Below, piece after piece: positions 32,671-43,780 of a stretch of DNA of 64,000 bases. The stretch's first letter is position 1, and every line of letters starts with the position of its first letter. The position numbers were made by a program, and so were the translations under genes. This stretch comes from Pristionchus mayeri (taxonomy: Eukaryota; Nematoda; Chromadorea; Rhabditida; Neodiplogasteridae). The DNA lies in the NCBI GenBank assembly GCA_036245805.1, contig BTRK01000005.1:34949469-35013468 (forward strand), in the 5' to 3' direction. Below the pieces are notes generated by a model. The model ran no database searches. It saw nothing but the letters and a program-made list of their open reading frames with translations, and was not told the origin of the DNA.

Positions 32671-32684
32671 GCGCTTTTATAGGT
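32671..32684 (-). promoter_or_regulatory. TATA box of SC7, context shared with ACBP
   Basis: The minus strand reads CCTATAAAAGCGCCAA about 32 bases before the SC7 start. The ACBP start has CCTACAAAAGCGCCAA at the same distance (29439-29451). Confidence 0.6.
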
Positions 32685-33420
32685 ATAACAAGCGTGCGAG
32701 GAGAGGGGGAGACAGGGAAGGCGATGGATTCGAGGGAAATGGTCTACTCACTGTGCATTTTCTCTCTTCAATCTTACCGGAGAGAGAGAGTGTTTGGTCA
32801 CAGATGTGACGCGAAAACCTCCCACTCAGTGGAACCATTTTGCAAATTTGAACAATGCCACAATCGGATAAGGAAAACCTCCTAAACTCGACTTTCCACA
32901 GTTGAATTTGAACATTTATAGAGTGTGACCGGTGAACATAGGAGCGTGGCCAACAAGCATAGTTGTGACTGAGTGTGACTGAGGAGTGAAGAACAATGTA
33001 ACAGCGCGTCTAAATTCCATTCAATTTCCAATGGCGTTCACATTGAATATAATCCTAAATGAACGGATAAATGAGTTTATCGATGCGAACCATATTTCAA
33101 AATCCACTCGATGCAAACGGCGTCCACTAAGAGCAGAGAAACCTTGTAATTTATCGGTTCGAAAAAATATGGGGAAAATCTTGTATTCAGGTGGTGGCGT
33201 AGCCATATTGTTGAAGAACGCAGAATACGCGAAAGAATGAAGAGATCAGAAAGCCTCATTGACTCTGGCAGAATGCTTTAGTGAGATAAGGCAATATCCT
33301 GAGGCAGAAATGTCTCTCATCGTCTGAGTTACTGAAAAGGGATAAATTTTTGATAAATTTCGAGATGACGGCGAGAATGAAAACCGGTGGTTCAAAATGA
33401 CCGGGAGTATTCGGCAGAAA
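32685..33420. other. Intergenic stretch upstream of SC7
   Basis: No gene recognised. The shared SC upstream module is not evident here. Confidence 0.4.
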
Positions 33421-35170
33421 TCAACATCGCTTACCTCTCCAGACCAGCTCGCCAGCTTCTCCTTTGCCTAGAGTGTAGTCGTGCGAGGCAGTGACCTCTA
33501 GCCATATGTGCTTTAGCTGGAATTCCTTGAACATCTGAAAACGAGCAGAAAGGAAGTGAAAATGCATTGAAAAAAAGAAGATTATGTTGAAATTTCTGTA
33601 GCTGTAAACGTCTCACATTCAGTAATATCTCGAATACGTCGTCTCTTGCAGTGATTTTCGTGTTGTCTTGCTCAATCTTAATCTTATTAACACGTCTGGC
33701 GAACATTTCCATCAACATTTGCGCCCAATCGCAATAGCCTTTAAAGTCATAGATTAAAGAATTAATGTTTGTAATAGTTGTGTTTCATATCTTCTTTGTT
33801 TGTGAATCTATTGATATGATACATGCTCTAATATGATACCTGGTATTACTTCTCATCCTATCCTATCTTACCATCATTCGTGTGATAAGTGAACCTCGGG
33901 TGTCCGAGGACCCTCCATATGGCGGGCGTTCCCTTCATGTGCTTATCAAACATGTATCTATTCTTTCTTGCTTCCTTGTATTTGTTTGGATTGATCTGCT
34001 TGATATGAAGCACATCCAAAGAATCGGCTAGTTTCAGTAGAAAATCAACTGAAGAAAATGTATCCATAAAGAAAATGAATAATGTCGAAGTAATGATGTG
34101 CTCAAATTCCACTAAAAACTTGGGCGCGATGCGACATATTTCGAAGCACGATTTTGTTTATTATCTTCATTGATTCGAATGCGTCTGTTTCTCTTCTGAG
34201 AACCACGTCGATGAGTCTTGTCTTTGCTGTTAGCATCTGGTAAAATGTTTGCACATTTTTATTTTTTTATGATAAGGCAGCGGCTCAATGCTAATTATGA
34301 TGCAAAAATCAGTGGATTATGCAACTTATACGCTTTAACATTTAAAAAAAACCGTATTTCTTCTGCTGAACTAACCCCGTCTGAATTCTGTGTCGGTTCG
34401 TATCCGAATTGCTCCAAATTTGTGTATGTGAATGCGAAATCTTTTCTGAGTTTCACTTCAGCGAAGATTACGTTGCCCATGCATCTATCCTGGAAAGCAT
34501 TTCCTTCTCTTTCATATATACTCAGATTGCCTTAGGAATTAATCTTAAAGAAGGACTGTCAGCAAAGTTGAAATTTTGACGTTGTCATAACCATGACCGA
34601 CCTTTATACAACCATAAGAGATTCTGAAAATTTCAAATGCGTATCTCTATTTTGAATTGAGTTATCATTAGTTGGCAGAATGCCAAGGAGGGCTTGAAGG
34701 GAAGGGACGTGCGGGAATTCAAATATCTAGAAGATTTTTCAAAAACTGGTGGGATTCGAACCCGCAACCTTCCGATTACGCGTCGACTGCTTTACCACTG
34801 ATATATGCGATTGACCTTTGCCTACCCTCTTAGCTCGCGCTATGAACGTTGGATAATTGTCTAGGTCATGGTTATGGCAGCGTCAAAAATTTAACTTTGC
34901 TGACACTCCTTCTTTAACTAACCTGCTCAGTAGTAATCTCCAACTCTTCGAAGGGAGGATTCGACTCGGGGTGTATCTTCGAAACCAAGTCCATCCTCAG
35001 ACGAGAAACCTTCAAGCACGCTTGGTAAAACACTTTTCGTACTTGATAGGGATCATATAAGAAAAAAAAACTGGTCCTACCAATCGTATTTCTCCGAATG
35101 GATGTGTTGCATGTCTGATGACTTTCCTTATGATATCCGTCGGCAATTGAACCGGATTTTTCTTTCTCAT
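33421..35170 (-). CDS. FB1: F-box-like protein, internally shortened
   Basis: Seven exons on the minus strand join in phase: 35170-35081, 35009-34923, 34489-34376, 34236-34113, 34048-33872, 33738-33617 and 33534-33421 (TGA 33423-33421), 275 residues. Exon 1 plus the start of exon 2 make an F-box-like N-terminus (L-P-T-D-I-I-R-K-V-I, E-I-R-L-V-S-R-L). F-box proteins recruit substrates to SCF ubiquitin ligases; nematodes have many fast-evolving ones. The body aligns with FB2 (N-L-E-Q-F-G-Y-E, R-R-E-T-D-A-F, D-F-L-L-K-L-A-D, V-N-K-I-K-I-E) but lacks about 50 residues between FB2 exons 4 and 6. The ATG follows TGTTCAG directly, a likely trans-splice site. The donor of exon 2 lies within 5 bases of a TTAA element (34545-34917). 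Confidence 0.75.
34545..34917. mobile_element. TTAA-flanked element carrying a tRNA-like segment, in an FB1 intron
   Basis: A 373-bp element with ends TTAAAGAAGGACTGTCAGC and the inverse near 34897-34917; further in, CGTTGTCATAACCATGACC at the left mirrors the right arm. Its right arm also resembles the right arm of TTAA MITE copy 4 (CTAGGTCATG, GCGTCAAAAATT). The middle carries a tRNA-like sequence. Confidence 0.75.
34748..34812 (-). repeat. Degenerate tRNA-like sequence (A and B box)
   Basis: The minus strand shows AGTGGTAAAGCA (A-box-like D arm) and GGTTCGAATCC (exact B box), with a possible anticodon stem TCGA/TCGG between. The nucleotide before the anticodon is not T, and no paired acceptor stem is visible, so this is a tRNA-derived relic inside a transposon and not a working tRNA. 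Confidence 0.65.
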
Positions 35171-35597
35171 CTGAACAAGGAACATATAAAATAGCGAATT
35201 GGATTTGACAATGTGAATCATCAGTCGAACAAATTTAAGTTTAGCAAGTGGAAAACACGAAATATATGTCCGTTCAACTATTTATTCCTGTTTATACCTT
35301 CAAGAATTGGCATATGCCTGTGAGTGCTGAGAAAAGTGCGGGAATTGCCAAATTATACAGTATTCAAGGGCGTCCCACGCAAATTCGAATATAGTATTTC
35401 ACGTTCTCTGCTGTACTTTCTGTCAGCATGGTATTTTAGTTGTACTGAAGGTACCTATTTCCTTACGCTACCTTCATTGTTATGTTTTGCATTGTCTCTC
35501 CTCAAACATGCAACAATCTAATTGTATTATCGATCGGGCGGATATACTGTTTTTCCTTATTTTATCAGCACTTTCAACATCAGATTAGATATCCGCG
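35171..35597. other. Head-to-head spacer between FB1 and FB2
   Basis: 427 bases separate the two divergent F-box starts; a shared bidirectional promoter is possible. No TATA word like those of the SC genes was seen. Confidence 0.45.
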
Positions 35598-37232
35598 ATG
35601 AGTGACGAGGAACTGCCGGCGCTTCCCATTGATCTCCTGAGAAAAGTGATCGGCTACTCAACTCATTCTATCGGGGAAATGCGACTAGTGAGTCTCTAGT
35701 AGAGTTCGTAGATCGGGTGTTTTTCTCTTCACACTCACAAGCCCTTTACAATGATCGAGTTGAGAGAGCGTGAGCAAGAGACAACTACTCTAATTTCGCA
35801 CTCTAATCCCCAGTAGAAAATAACAACATGTTCAATTATTAATGAAAAAAACACTCTAAACATATTAAATGAAAGGCATAATTTAGAAGTTCGAATGATG
35901 TTTGTAGGTTTCCAAATTGTGGCAAAGCCTGGCTGCGGACGAACATAGCAAAAGTGCTCCCATCGATCTGGTCGAAATTTATACAGGAATTGTAAGTATT
36001 AATAATTGTAAAATGTATAGTTCAGATCGGTTTTTACCAAAACTAATGCCACACAGCGTGTCGCGGTGGGCCGGAAGAGGTTTTGATGAGCATTTTGAGC
36101 ATTTTGACAACACAACATTTTGAGTATTTTGACAACATTTTGAGGAGTCCCTGTGGCTCTCTATTTGATTGAACTCTGCTCATATTGTTTCTTGCAGGAA
36201 AAGGGTATGAACGTGATAATTGCTGAAGTGAGTGAGAGAAAAGGTTACTCCTTTGCGCTGCTGAATCTTGAACAGTTTGGATACGAATTGCGAATGATAA
36301 AAAAGCACAATGTGAGTTACATGCGCAAAATCAGTGAATGGTTGTTATCACATTTCAGAGGGCGAGGGCTCGAAAAGTGCTCTATGATGTGTTTCTCAGT
36401 AGAGAAACCAACGCTTTCTCTGCGATTAAAAATATCGACAAGATCGCTATCCGTGGAATGGCACAGCGTTCGGTGTTCATTCCCTACATATTCACAGGAG
36501 TTCGGTCGGACAGCATTTGCATCAGTGAAGAGAACTACACCACGGAGTACAAGTAATCAATAACCCAAATTGGCCTCAACCGATTTAACAATTTCAGCAA
36601 AGAAGTAGTGGAGCTGATTCAACGTTGGAGACCGACTTCGGCCAGCTTCTTTCTTACAGCGACTCCGGACGATCTCAGCCCAGGTCAGATAAATTTTAAT
36701 TACGATACACCAAATATGATATGTGAAAATCGAGCATACTAAGATGTTATAACTCTATTCAGATGATTTCCTACTAAAAATAGCTGATGCAGTGGACGTT
36801 TTTCACATTAACCAGTTGAATGTTTTCAAATGTCTATTCAAGTCCGACTTGATGGATGGAGGTGATTTTCACGTTTATATTTTCATGGGCTAATTTTCCA
36901 GAATGGATCGATATTATTGTTAAAATGTTTGCGAAACGCGTGAACAAAATCAAAATCGAGACGGCCAACCATTGGATAACCGATAATGATTTGGATCGAT
37001 TACTTAGCGTTAGTTCACAATATCATATTCTCGTTTAGTATTAGTATAGAATTTTGCAACACCAATTGCATTGCCCTTTTTCCAGGAACTAAATGGAATA
37101 AGAAACAATAACATCTGGCTCGAAATTACCGTTGTTTATAACATGCTGTTGAGGAGTCAGCAATTAGGACAGCTGGTTCTAAATGGTCAGGATATGTTAA
37201 ATTTTAAACCATTTCGATTGTTCACAAACTGA
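35598..37232 (+). CDS. FB2: F-box-like protein, complete
   Basis: Eight exons join in phase: 35598-35687, 35908-35991, 36198-36311, 36359-36552, 36598-36683, 36763-36861, 36902-37008 and 37086-37232 (TGA 37230-37232), 306 residues. The F-box-like N-terminus is L-P-I-D-L-L-R-K-V-I-G-Y, G-E-M-R-L-V-S-K-L-W. The remaining 250 residues are a nematode-type substrate-side domain with R-K-V-L-Y-D-V-F-L, L-I-Q-R-W-R-P, D-D-F-L-L-K-I-A-D, V-N-K-I-K-I-E and N-I-W-L-E-I. Exons 1 and 3 are exactly the size of those of FB1 (90 and 114 nt), confirming descent from a common gene. Likely role: substrate receptor of an SCF E3 ligase in the cytoplasm or nucleus (inference from the F-box). Confidence 0.82.
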
Positions 37233-38153
37233 ACACACATAGAACAGTAGCAAACAGTTGAAAATATGAAGCTAAAATGGAATATGTAAATATTTATATT
37301 TAGTGACCAGGAACGCGTTTAAGTCGGGCGAATATATCATATCTGTGAAGCATCAATCGAGAATTGGAGAGGATTTCAGAAGAAACTTTGATAATTTTTA
37401 AATTCACTTTTATAAAATTATTATTTTTTTTTATTCCGACAATTCGGATTCGTTTTTGCATGCTGAAATGTATTAAAAACGCGTTCTCTGTAAGAACGGG
37501 AGGAGGGTGGCACAATGCTTCAAATTGGTCGTATCGAGCCACAATTTTAACTGGGTAATACTCATTGTACTGCCTCGTGTTATATACCATTCGAAAGAGC
37601 ATTGAAAGTCTCACTTTTCATAAATCTCATCATGTTTAATATTTTAATGTTTAATATGTTTAATATTTTCATCATGTTCAAAATACAAATACGCATGAGT
37701 TACAACCGGAAACGCAACAAAAAGTGGCATTTTTGAAGGTATTTCTCCGTTCCCTAATAAGAGAGTGCTAGCTACGCAAGATCATTCCGGTGTGGAATGG
37801 TTTCTCTCTATAGTAAAGTTAAAATAGTGAGGTAATACCATTCCAAATTTTTATAATTATATTGTGTTCGAAAAATGAGTAGCGGGCCAAGGTCACATGA
37901 ATTTCAAACGGAAATTTTTGCTCCTCTATGAGGCAGGGCTTCTTCGTGGGAAACGAAGATGAATATCTTGGAGCTATTATGCTCAGGTAAATTGAGGCCC
38001 AACCTGGATTCATAGTGATTGAAAGTACGCGAGATATTATACGTAATATTTGTCACAATACGTTTTACGCACCCTGCACAATGATGAGATCATAGCATCT
38101 CATTTCTCTAATTTGAATACAGTCCATTGTTCATAGAAACAAGAAAACAATAC
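37233..38153. other. Intergenic stretch between FB2 and GR2
   Basis: AT-rich; contains imperfect repeats of TGTTTAATATTTT at 37630-37680. The missing last exon of GR2 was searched for here and not found. Confidence 0.45.
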
Positions 38154-39244
38154 TTGATATTTTGCTTTGAGCGGATCCTCTCCATACGGAATAAGCCTAC
38201 ATTTATATCTTGCGTATATGATTATGAAAATTGAGAGCTAAAAAATGTTATTTTTATATATTCAAATTTTTTTTAAGTTGAAAAAAATCGCACAAATAGT
38301 TCACCGTCAATGTCGTACCCTCGACCGCAAACAGTGCATATGGCGTTATACCTGGAGATTATTTTGCATTTAATTAGATAATTAAATATTTTCGAGTTTT
38401 AAAATATTCGAGTGTTTGAAAATTTTGTTTAATGAATATTTCTGGAATCTTACCAAAGTATATCGCGCACACCTTGAGTATGGCCATCGCTAGAGAGACG
38501 AACATAATGAGAAACAGTGGAATCGGATGGACTCTACTCGCCTCGTATTCAGCTGCATTCCAAACGGCGTAGATTCTTCAAATTTGTGTTGAAAAATGCA
38601 TACAGTGATTAACTTCAACCTTTCCAGAACGATTCCCAAGGAAAGAAAACTTGAAATAACGAATAGTCCGTTTTGGACCATTTGGAGAGGCATTAGATTC
38701 TCTGAAAACATCTGTACTACTCACAAGTGAAGTGATGCTGCTTTGTTGCTCATTGCAAATATTGTGGGATATTGCCATACGATAAGCAAAGAATTGCAAA
38801 CTGTGAAACTTACCTGCATCTCGCAGTAGGCGATTTGTTATGTAACTGAAAAGGAAAATCGCGTTTTGCGCAACAAGAATAAGTAATTGAACAGTTGCAG
38901 AAGAGATTACGAGAATTCTGAAATTTTTATTAAAACCGGAAATATTTGCATTTTTTATGCATTTGCACTTGTTTCTCAGGAACAAATGTCGATTTCTAAT
39001 ACAATTGCCGATCAAACAGGTAATACAACTTTCCCTGAGAAGACAGAGTCAAATCACACTGTGATTTATATTAAATTTGAAATGCATTTGTTTCTGGTGG
39101 CATTCCTCTTGTATCTTACTTGCAATTGGTATGCACAGTCTGAACTCGCAGAAGGACGATAAAGCAAGGAATCATTAGGATCAGGGCTATATTATTGATG
39201 AGAGTTGAGATCGATATGAATATGAATTCCGTTGATAACGACAT
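38154..39244 (-). pseudogene. GR2: Sra/Srb-type chemoreceptor lacking its last exon
   Basis: Minus-strand exons: 39244-39120, 38917-38814, 38701-38620, 38575-38454, 38351-38305 and 38237-38154. They encode the first five or so helices (F-I-S-I-S-T-L-I-N-N-I-A-L, V-Q-L-L-I-L-V-A-Q-N-A-I, G-L-F-V-I-S-S-F-L-S-L, then I-L-E-R-type I-V-L-E-R and I-Y-A-V-W-N-A-A-E-Y-E) and end L-K-A-K-Y-Q at a GTATTG donor. GR4, its paralogue, has one more exon for the last two helices; nothing similar lies downstream of GR2. The E-R ... Y-E and K-Y-Q words suit the Sra/Srb/Srab group (tentative). The ATG follows TTCCAG, a likely trans-splice site. Confidence 0.72.
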
Positions 39245-40029
39245 CTGGAATTTCGATATACAAATATCGGAATGAAAAAAATCAACAATTTTATATCCTT
39301 AATATTTTTGTGATAATAATGACGCTAGAAAGTTAAGGGAAACCACGAAAAGACAACGGACAAAAATATAGAATTGAAAGAGAGAATTTAATCTGAAATT
39401 TTCTCCAACGTGAGTGAATTTCGAATCCCCTTTACATCTGCTTTTTGCAGTTTTCGATGAATACATAATCAACATTGGCAGAAATGTTTCATTCGAAATC
39501 TGAGCAGAAAGAGCTCTGGTTTTGCAAATTGTGGTCTGTTTTCTTCACATGACCGAAATTGCAGTGCGTCGGCGTAATTACCAGTGCAACAGCATTCTCT
39601 TCCTTTTGCGTACTCTCTAACTGGCCAGACAGACGAGATAGCGCGTCGAATGAAGAGAGTGCTTTCTGTGAAATGGACCTATAATGGATGCGCAGGTGCA
39701 ATCAGTTAAAGCAGTTTACAATTAGCGGAGATTGATGGAGAAGGTTCCATCGAGACACTCCGTGTTACCCTTCTTCAACCATGTGATGAAGATTTGAAAA
39801 TGTCAACAGTTTGTTGCATCGGCTCCGTTTCAGTATCCAGGCCCCAAGCCTTTCGCACCCGGGTCCCAGAACTTAGAAGTACCGAAATCGTGAAATTAAA
39901 CCGAGGCTACCGAAATCGTGAAATTTTTCAGCAAACGTTTCAGAAAACTATGACAGAAGCATTAATGTGAAGTGTAATGCATCACCCTTCCACCCATATT
40001 GATAGGGATTTTAAAAATTACTCGTAATA
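39245..40029. other. Intergenic stretch upstream of GR2
   Basis: Contains a diverged H1-type hairpin around 39590-39680 and a short direct repeat of CCGAAATCGTGAAATT near 39882-39920. No gene seen. Confidence 0.45.
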
Positions 40030-42800
40030 TGAGTGACTATCTGAGAGAATTGACCAATTCAACCTATTAGGTTGTTGCAAAAGTCCTGTGGTTTTTTGTG
40101 TCCGCACTTTGAACAATCATAACTCGCGTGTCTCAAATCTTAATCGCCAACAAACATAACATTGTATAGGGGTATGCTTGAACTTTGTTCACATATATTT
40201 CAATCAAACCGATCTTGCCACCAACGCAAGAAATTATGATTTACCCAAATGCAAACAGTTGACCAAATTTTGCTTTAAATTTATTTCTCTAGATATTTGG
40301 AAGGAAAATCCAAGAAACAACTTCATATTGTTGGCTGAGAAGTAGCATTGATATTCTTTCAAAAAATAGGTTAGACCTGCCATGTGAGTGGGTTTGAACC
40401 AAATTACATGATTGCAAAAATATGAGCAGACCTAGGCTGCATGTGACTTGTACCTTCTTTTCTGAATGGAAGACCAAGCATATAGGCTCCGTCATGTGTG
40501 CGCTGTATGCACCCGAGAAGAGGCTATATTCTCATAAAAAATATTGGAGCTTGCTTCTTCTCCGTTTCAGAAAATTTGAATTTCTTATTTTTCAGAAAAA
40601 TGCAAAATCAACACCGAAATGCAACAATGTAGTCATGTCTAGATCAATGCATTCCTCGAAAGGGTGTAACTTCCAGCATCCATGAAAAAAAGTGTTTATA
40701 GGGTAAAGGTTGGGGCTTCATATAACCACCATAGTTTGTGCATTCATGCTTCAGAGAAAACAGAAAATTGAGAAATGTTGCGTTTTCAATGGATAAATTT
40801 TCGAAATTTTAACTGGATCCTGTTCTCGCCTCTCTGATTGGGCAATGCTGATAGGGTGCGCATATGAAAGAGTATGCAAAGCCTCATTAGTAATCAATAT
40901 CCCAAAGTTCATCTATCAATCCAACAAGAAGATGGAAGGCAAAATTTCAAAATTCCACAGGACTTATGCAACAACCTAATATATGCCGTACAGCGAAAAA
41001 TAAAGTGTTGATTTAAAAATGTTCCTAGGGGTAACTTTTCACGTAGAGTCCGAAAATCGACCTTAGAAAGCCGTATCTCTGACCCCTCATTTTCTGTAGC
41101 ACGCCTCAACGTCGAGGTCGGTTTTTCTAACTTTTGAACGGATCATCCAAATCCCATATATAGCTAGTAATTCTGAAAGATCTCGACGAGATAAGCATTT
41201 TTACTGTTGGAAGTAAAATGCTAGCTCATCTGAGAAAAAAATATGACTAGTTGAAAATTCAAAATTTTCACTCTGAAATTGTTTTTCGCGAATGTACAAA
41301 TTAAATTATCTTATTCGATTCCCCGTTAAAAGTTACCCATAAGTGCAAAATTTCACCAAAAAAAATATGTCGAAAAGTGGTTTCCCGAATAAAGGAAGAA
41401 GTCGGAGTGATTATTTTCGCCCATTTTTACGCAGTTTCCTGCAGAACCTTCGTGAGTTACAAACTGTTCTTAACTTTTTTCGACGATTCTACACTTACGA
41501 AGAAATATGAACCTGAAAAACTCCGAGTTTTGAGAATTTCTGAAAACTCGATTTTCTCAACTTCGACATTTCCCATTTTTATGCATTTATAACATCTCAT
41601 TCTCAAATCACATCCCACTACTGCCCATTAAATCTTGTAGAACGTACCAACAGGAGTCGGAAAATTAACATAGTGGCTGGCCTTTTGCGGAAAATTCTAA
41701 TTGCTATTCACCTGAATACGCAATTCCGACGGTGGGAAAAATATTCAAATCGATCATTTGACAATTTTTGAAAGTATTTTGATCTGTGTTGTGGTTCTTT
41801 AAAATCTACCAATCGCACTTACTCTAAATCAGCGCATAAATAACAGCTAAACGTAAACTGAAAAAATATCGGAAATCTGAGCATTGAAAACCAAAAAAAT
41901 TGAAAACGATGAATACTCCTTGTATTCAACACCATCCGATGAAATTTTTACAGAAACACAAGAAACAAGCAAAATATCGACTATTTATGCAAAACTGTAC
42001 TCTAAATCGTATTTTATTGGTTTGCTTCCCTCGCGAAATCGTGTGTTCAACCTACAATTAGTTTGGTGCAGCCATATGGGGACAGCCACTATGTTGATTT
42101 TCCGACTCTTGTTGCTACGTTCTACAAGATTTAATGGGCAGTAGTGGGATCTGATTTGAAAATGAGATGTTATAAATGCATAAAAATGGGAAATATCGAA
42201 GTTGAGAAAATCGAGTTTTCAGAAATTCTCAAAACTCGGAGTTTTTCAGGTTCATATTTCTTCCCAAGTGTAGAATCGTCGAAAAAAGTTCAGAACAGTT
42301 CGTAACTCACGAAGGTTCTGCAGGAAACTGCTTAAAAATGGGCGAAAATAACCACTCCGACTTCTTCCTTTATTCGGGAAACCACTTTTCGACACAGTTT
42401 TTTTGGTGAAATTTTGCACTTATGGGTAACTTTTAACGGGATAAGATAATTTAATTTGTACATTCGCGAAAAAAAATTTCAGAGTGAAAATTTTGAATAT
42501 TCAACTAGTCATATTTTTTTCTCAGATGAGCTAGCATTTTACTTCCAACAGTAAAAATGCTTATCTCGTCGAGATCTTTCAGAATTACTAGCTATGTATG
42601 GGATTTGGATGATCCGTTCAAAAGTTAGAAAAACCGACTTCGACGTTGAGGCGTGCTACAGAAAATGAGGGGTCGGAGATACGGCTTTCTAAGGTCGATT
42701 TTCGGACTCTACGTGAAAAGTTGCCCCTGGCAACATCTTAAAATCAACACTTTATTTTTCGCTGTGCGGCCACTGATCAGTTCTCTCAGATAGTCACTCA
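40030..42800. repeat. Foldback element split by a MITE
   Basis: TGAGTGACTATCTGAGAGAA at 40030 is the inverse of the sequence ending at 42800. The arms continue on both sides: ACAGCGAAAAATAAAGTG at about 40991 mirrors CACTTTATTTTTCGCTGTG near 42749-42767, and the match runs inward to about 41690 and 42080 (CAGTAGTGG and CCACTACTG words). The left arm is interrupted at 40067-40979 by a MITE; without it the foldback is about 1.86 kb. Open frames in the arms have no domain. Confidence 0.85.
40067..40979. mobile_element. TTAGGTTGTTGC-type MITE, inserted in the foldback arm
   Basis: A 913-bp element with ends TTAGGTTGTTGCAAAAGTCC and GGACTTATGCAACAACCTAA, flanked by TA (40065-40066, 40980-40981). 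A fragment of the same family is at 10060-10160. Confidence 0.88.
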
Positions 42801-42920
42801 AATATCTATATTTTTTTTGAATAAAAGGTCGGAAATTCTATATTTTCACTTATTGCATCACCATTAGGCAATGTAAGCCGGAGATAAATGTGCCATAAAT
42901 TACGTAACATGAGTCTTATA

Positions 42921-43174
42921 TTAAAGGAGGAGTAAATGCAAACGCGCGCCCTGTTGGAATATGTTTCACCTAGGGACGCACTCTCTTCAAGTCGCGTGCT
43001 ATCTCGCCCCCTTCCCTGAGCTTTCCCTGATCTGGCTCCCAGCCAACTAGCTATAACTCTGTTCGGAATGGAGATATCAATGTGAAAATTTCGGAGCTTC
43101 TTATCGTTGTGGAGCTCTAGGCAGTGCATATCATAGCTTCAAAAATAGAATTTTGAATTTACTCCTCCTTTAAA
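42921..43174. mobile_element. TTAA-flanked MITE, copy 3
   Basis: 254 bp, same orientation as copy 1, TTAA at both edges and symmetrical TATA-rich flanks. Confidence 0.87.
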
Positions 43175-43780
43175 TATATCATGAGGTAATGAAGGCGTTT
43201 GACTATTTACGAGAAATTAAATGCATAGGAAACGACACGAATTATGGGACAACCCAATACCTAAGTAAATTCGTTATTTGAATACCACCCTTCTTTCCAT
43301 CATTTACTTAGTCATTAGGAATTTCATTATGTTGTCCTCAATTGTTGTTCTCTTATTACATTTAATTATGTATCCAAATTCGCAACCTCGACAGTTCGTT
43401 TGAAATTAAAATAATTAAAAGTTTATCTTGGTTGGAACATGCCAGGGGGCCACAGGCAGGAGTACTCTAAAGCAAGGGCGCCTCTCGTTGGACTCTCTCC
43501 TCTCTCCTCACCCCCCTCTCCTATTAGCGCCCCCTCGCCCCGTGCGGTCTGCCAGAGGGGAAAGGTATGGTGCTCAACAGGGAAAGATAGAGAGGTGTAA
43601 ATATCAGGATGAAATTAGTGTGGAATTAGCAGATATCTCTGCAAACGGTAAAGAACGGGCACGTTCAAGAGAACGAATAAAATTTAATATAAGCAAACAA
43701 AAAAATGGTTGTACTAGTATTATCGTTTATTTCTAGCGATCCAGTAATATGTACATCGGAATGTTCAGTAATAACGTAAT
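43175..43780. other. Intergenic stretch
   Basis: A GC-rich block with CTCTCC and CCCCTCGCCCC runs (43490-43560) is the only notable feature; no gene. Confidence 0.4.

Noticed and set aside
34748..34812. Functional tRNA gene
   Set aside because: A and B boxes are present but there is no acceptor stem, and the base before the anticodon is wrong.
35010..35040. Frameshift in FB1 exon 2
   Set aside because: It disappears when the acceptor just before V-S-R-L (exon start 35009) is used, which also matches FB2 and FB3.
40289..42144. Several 60-90 codon frames between FB2 and FB3
   Set aside because: All lie in the foldback arms or in the MITE and have no domain or splice context.
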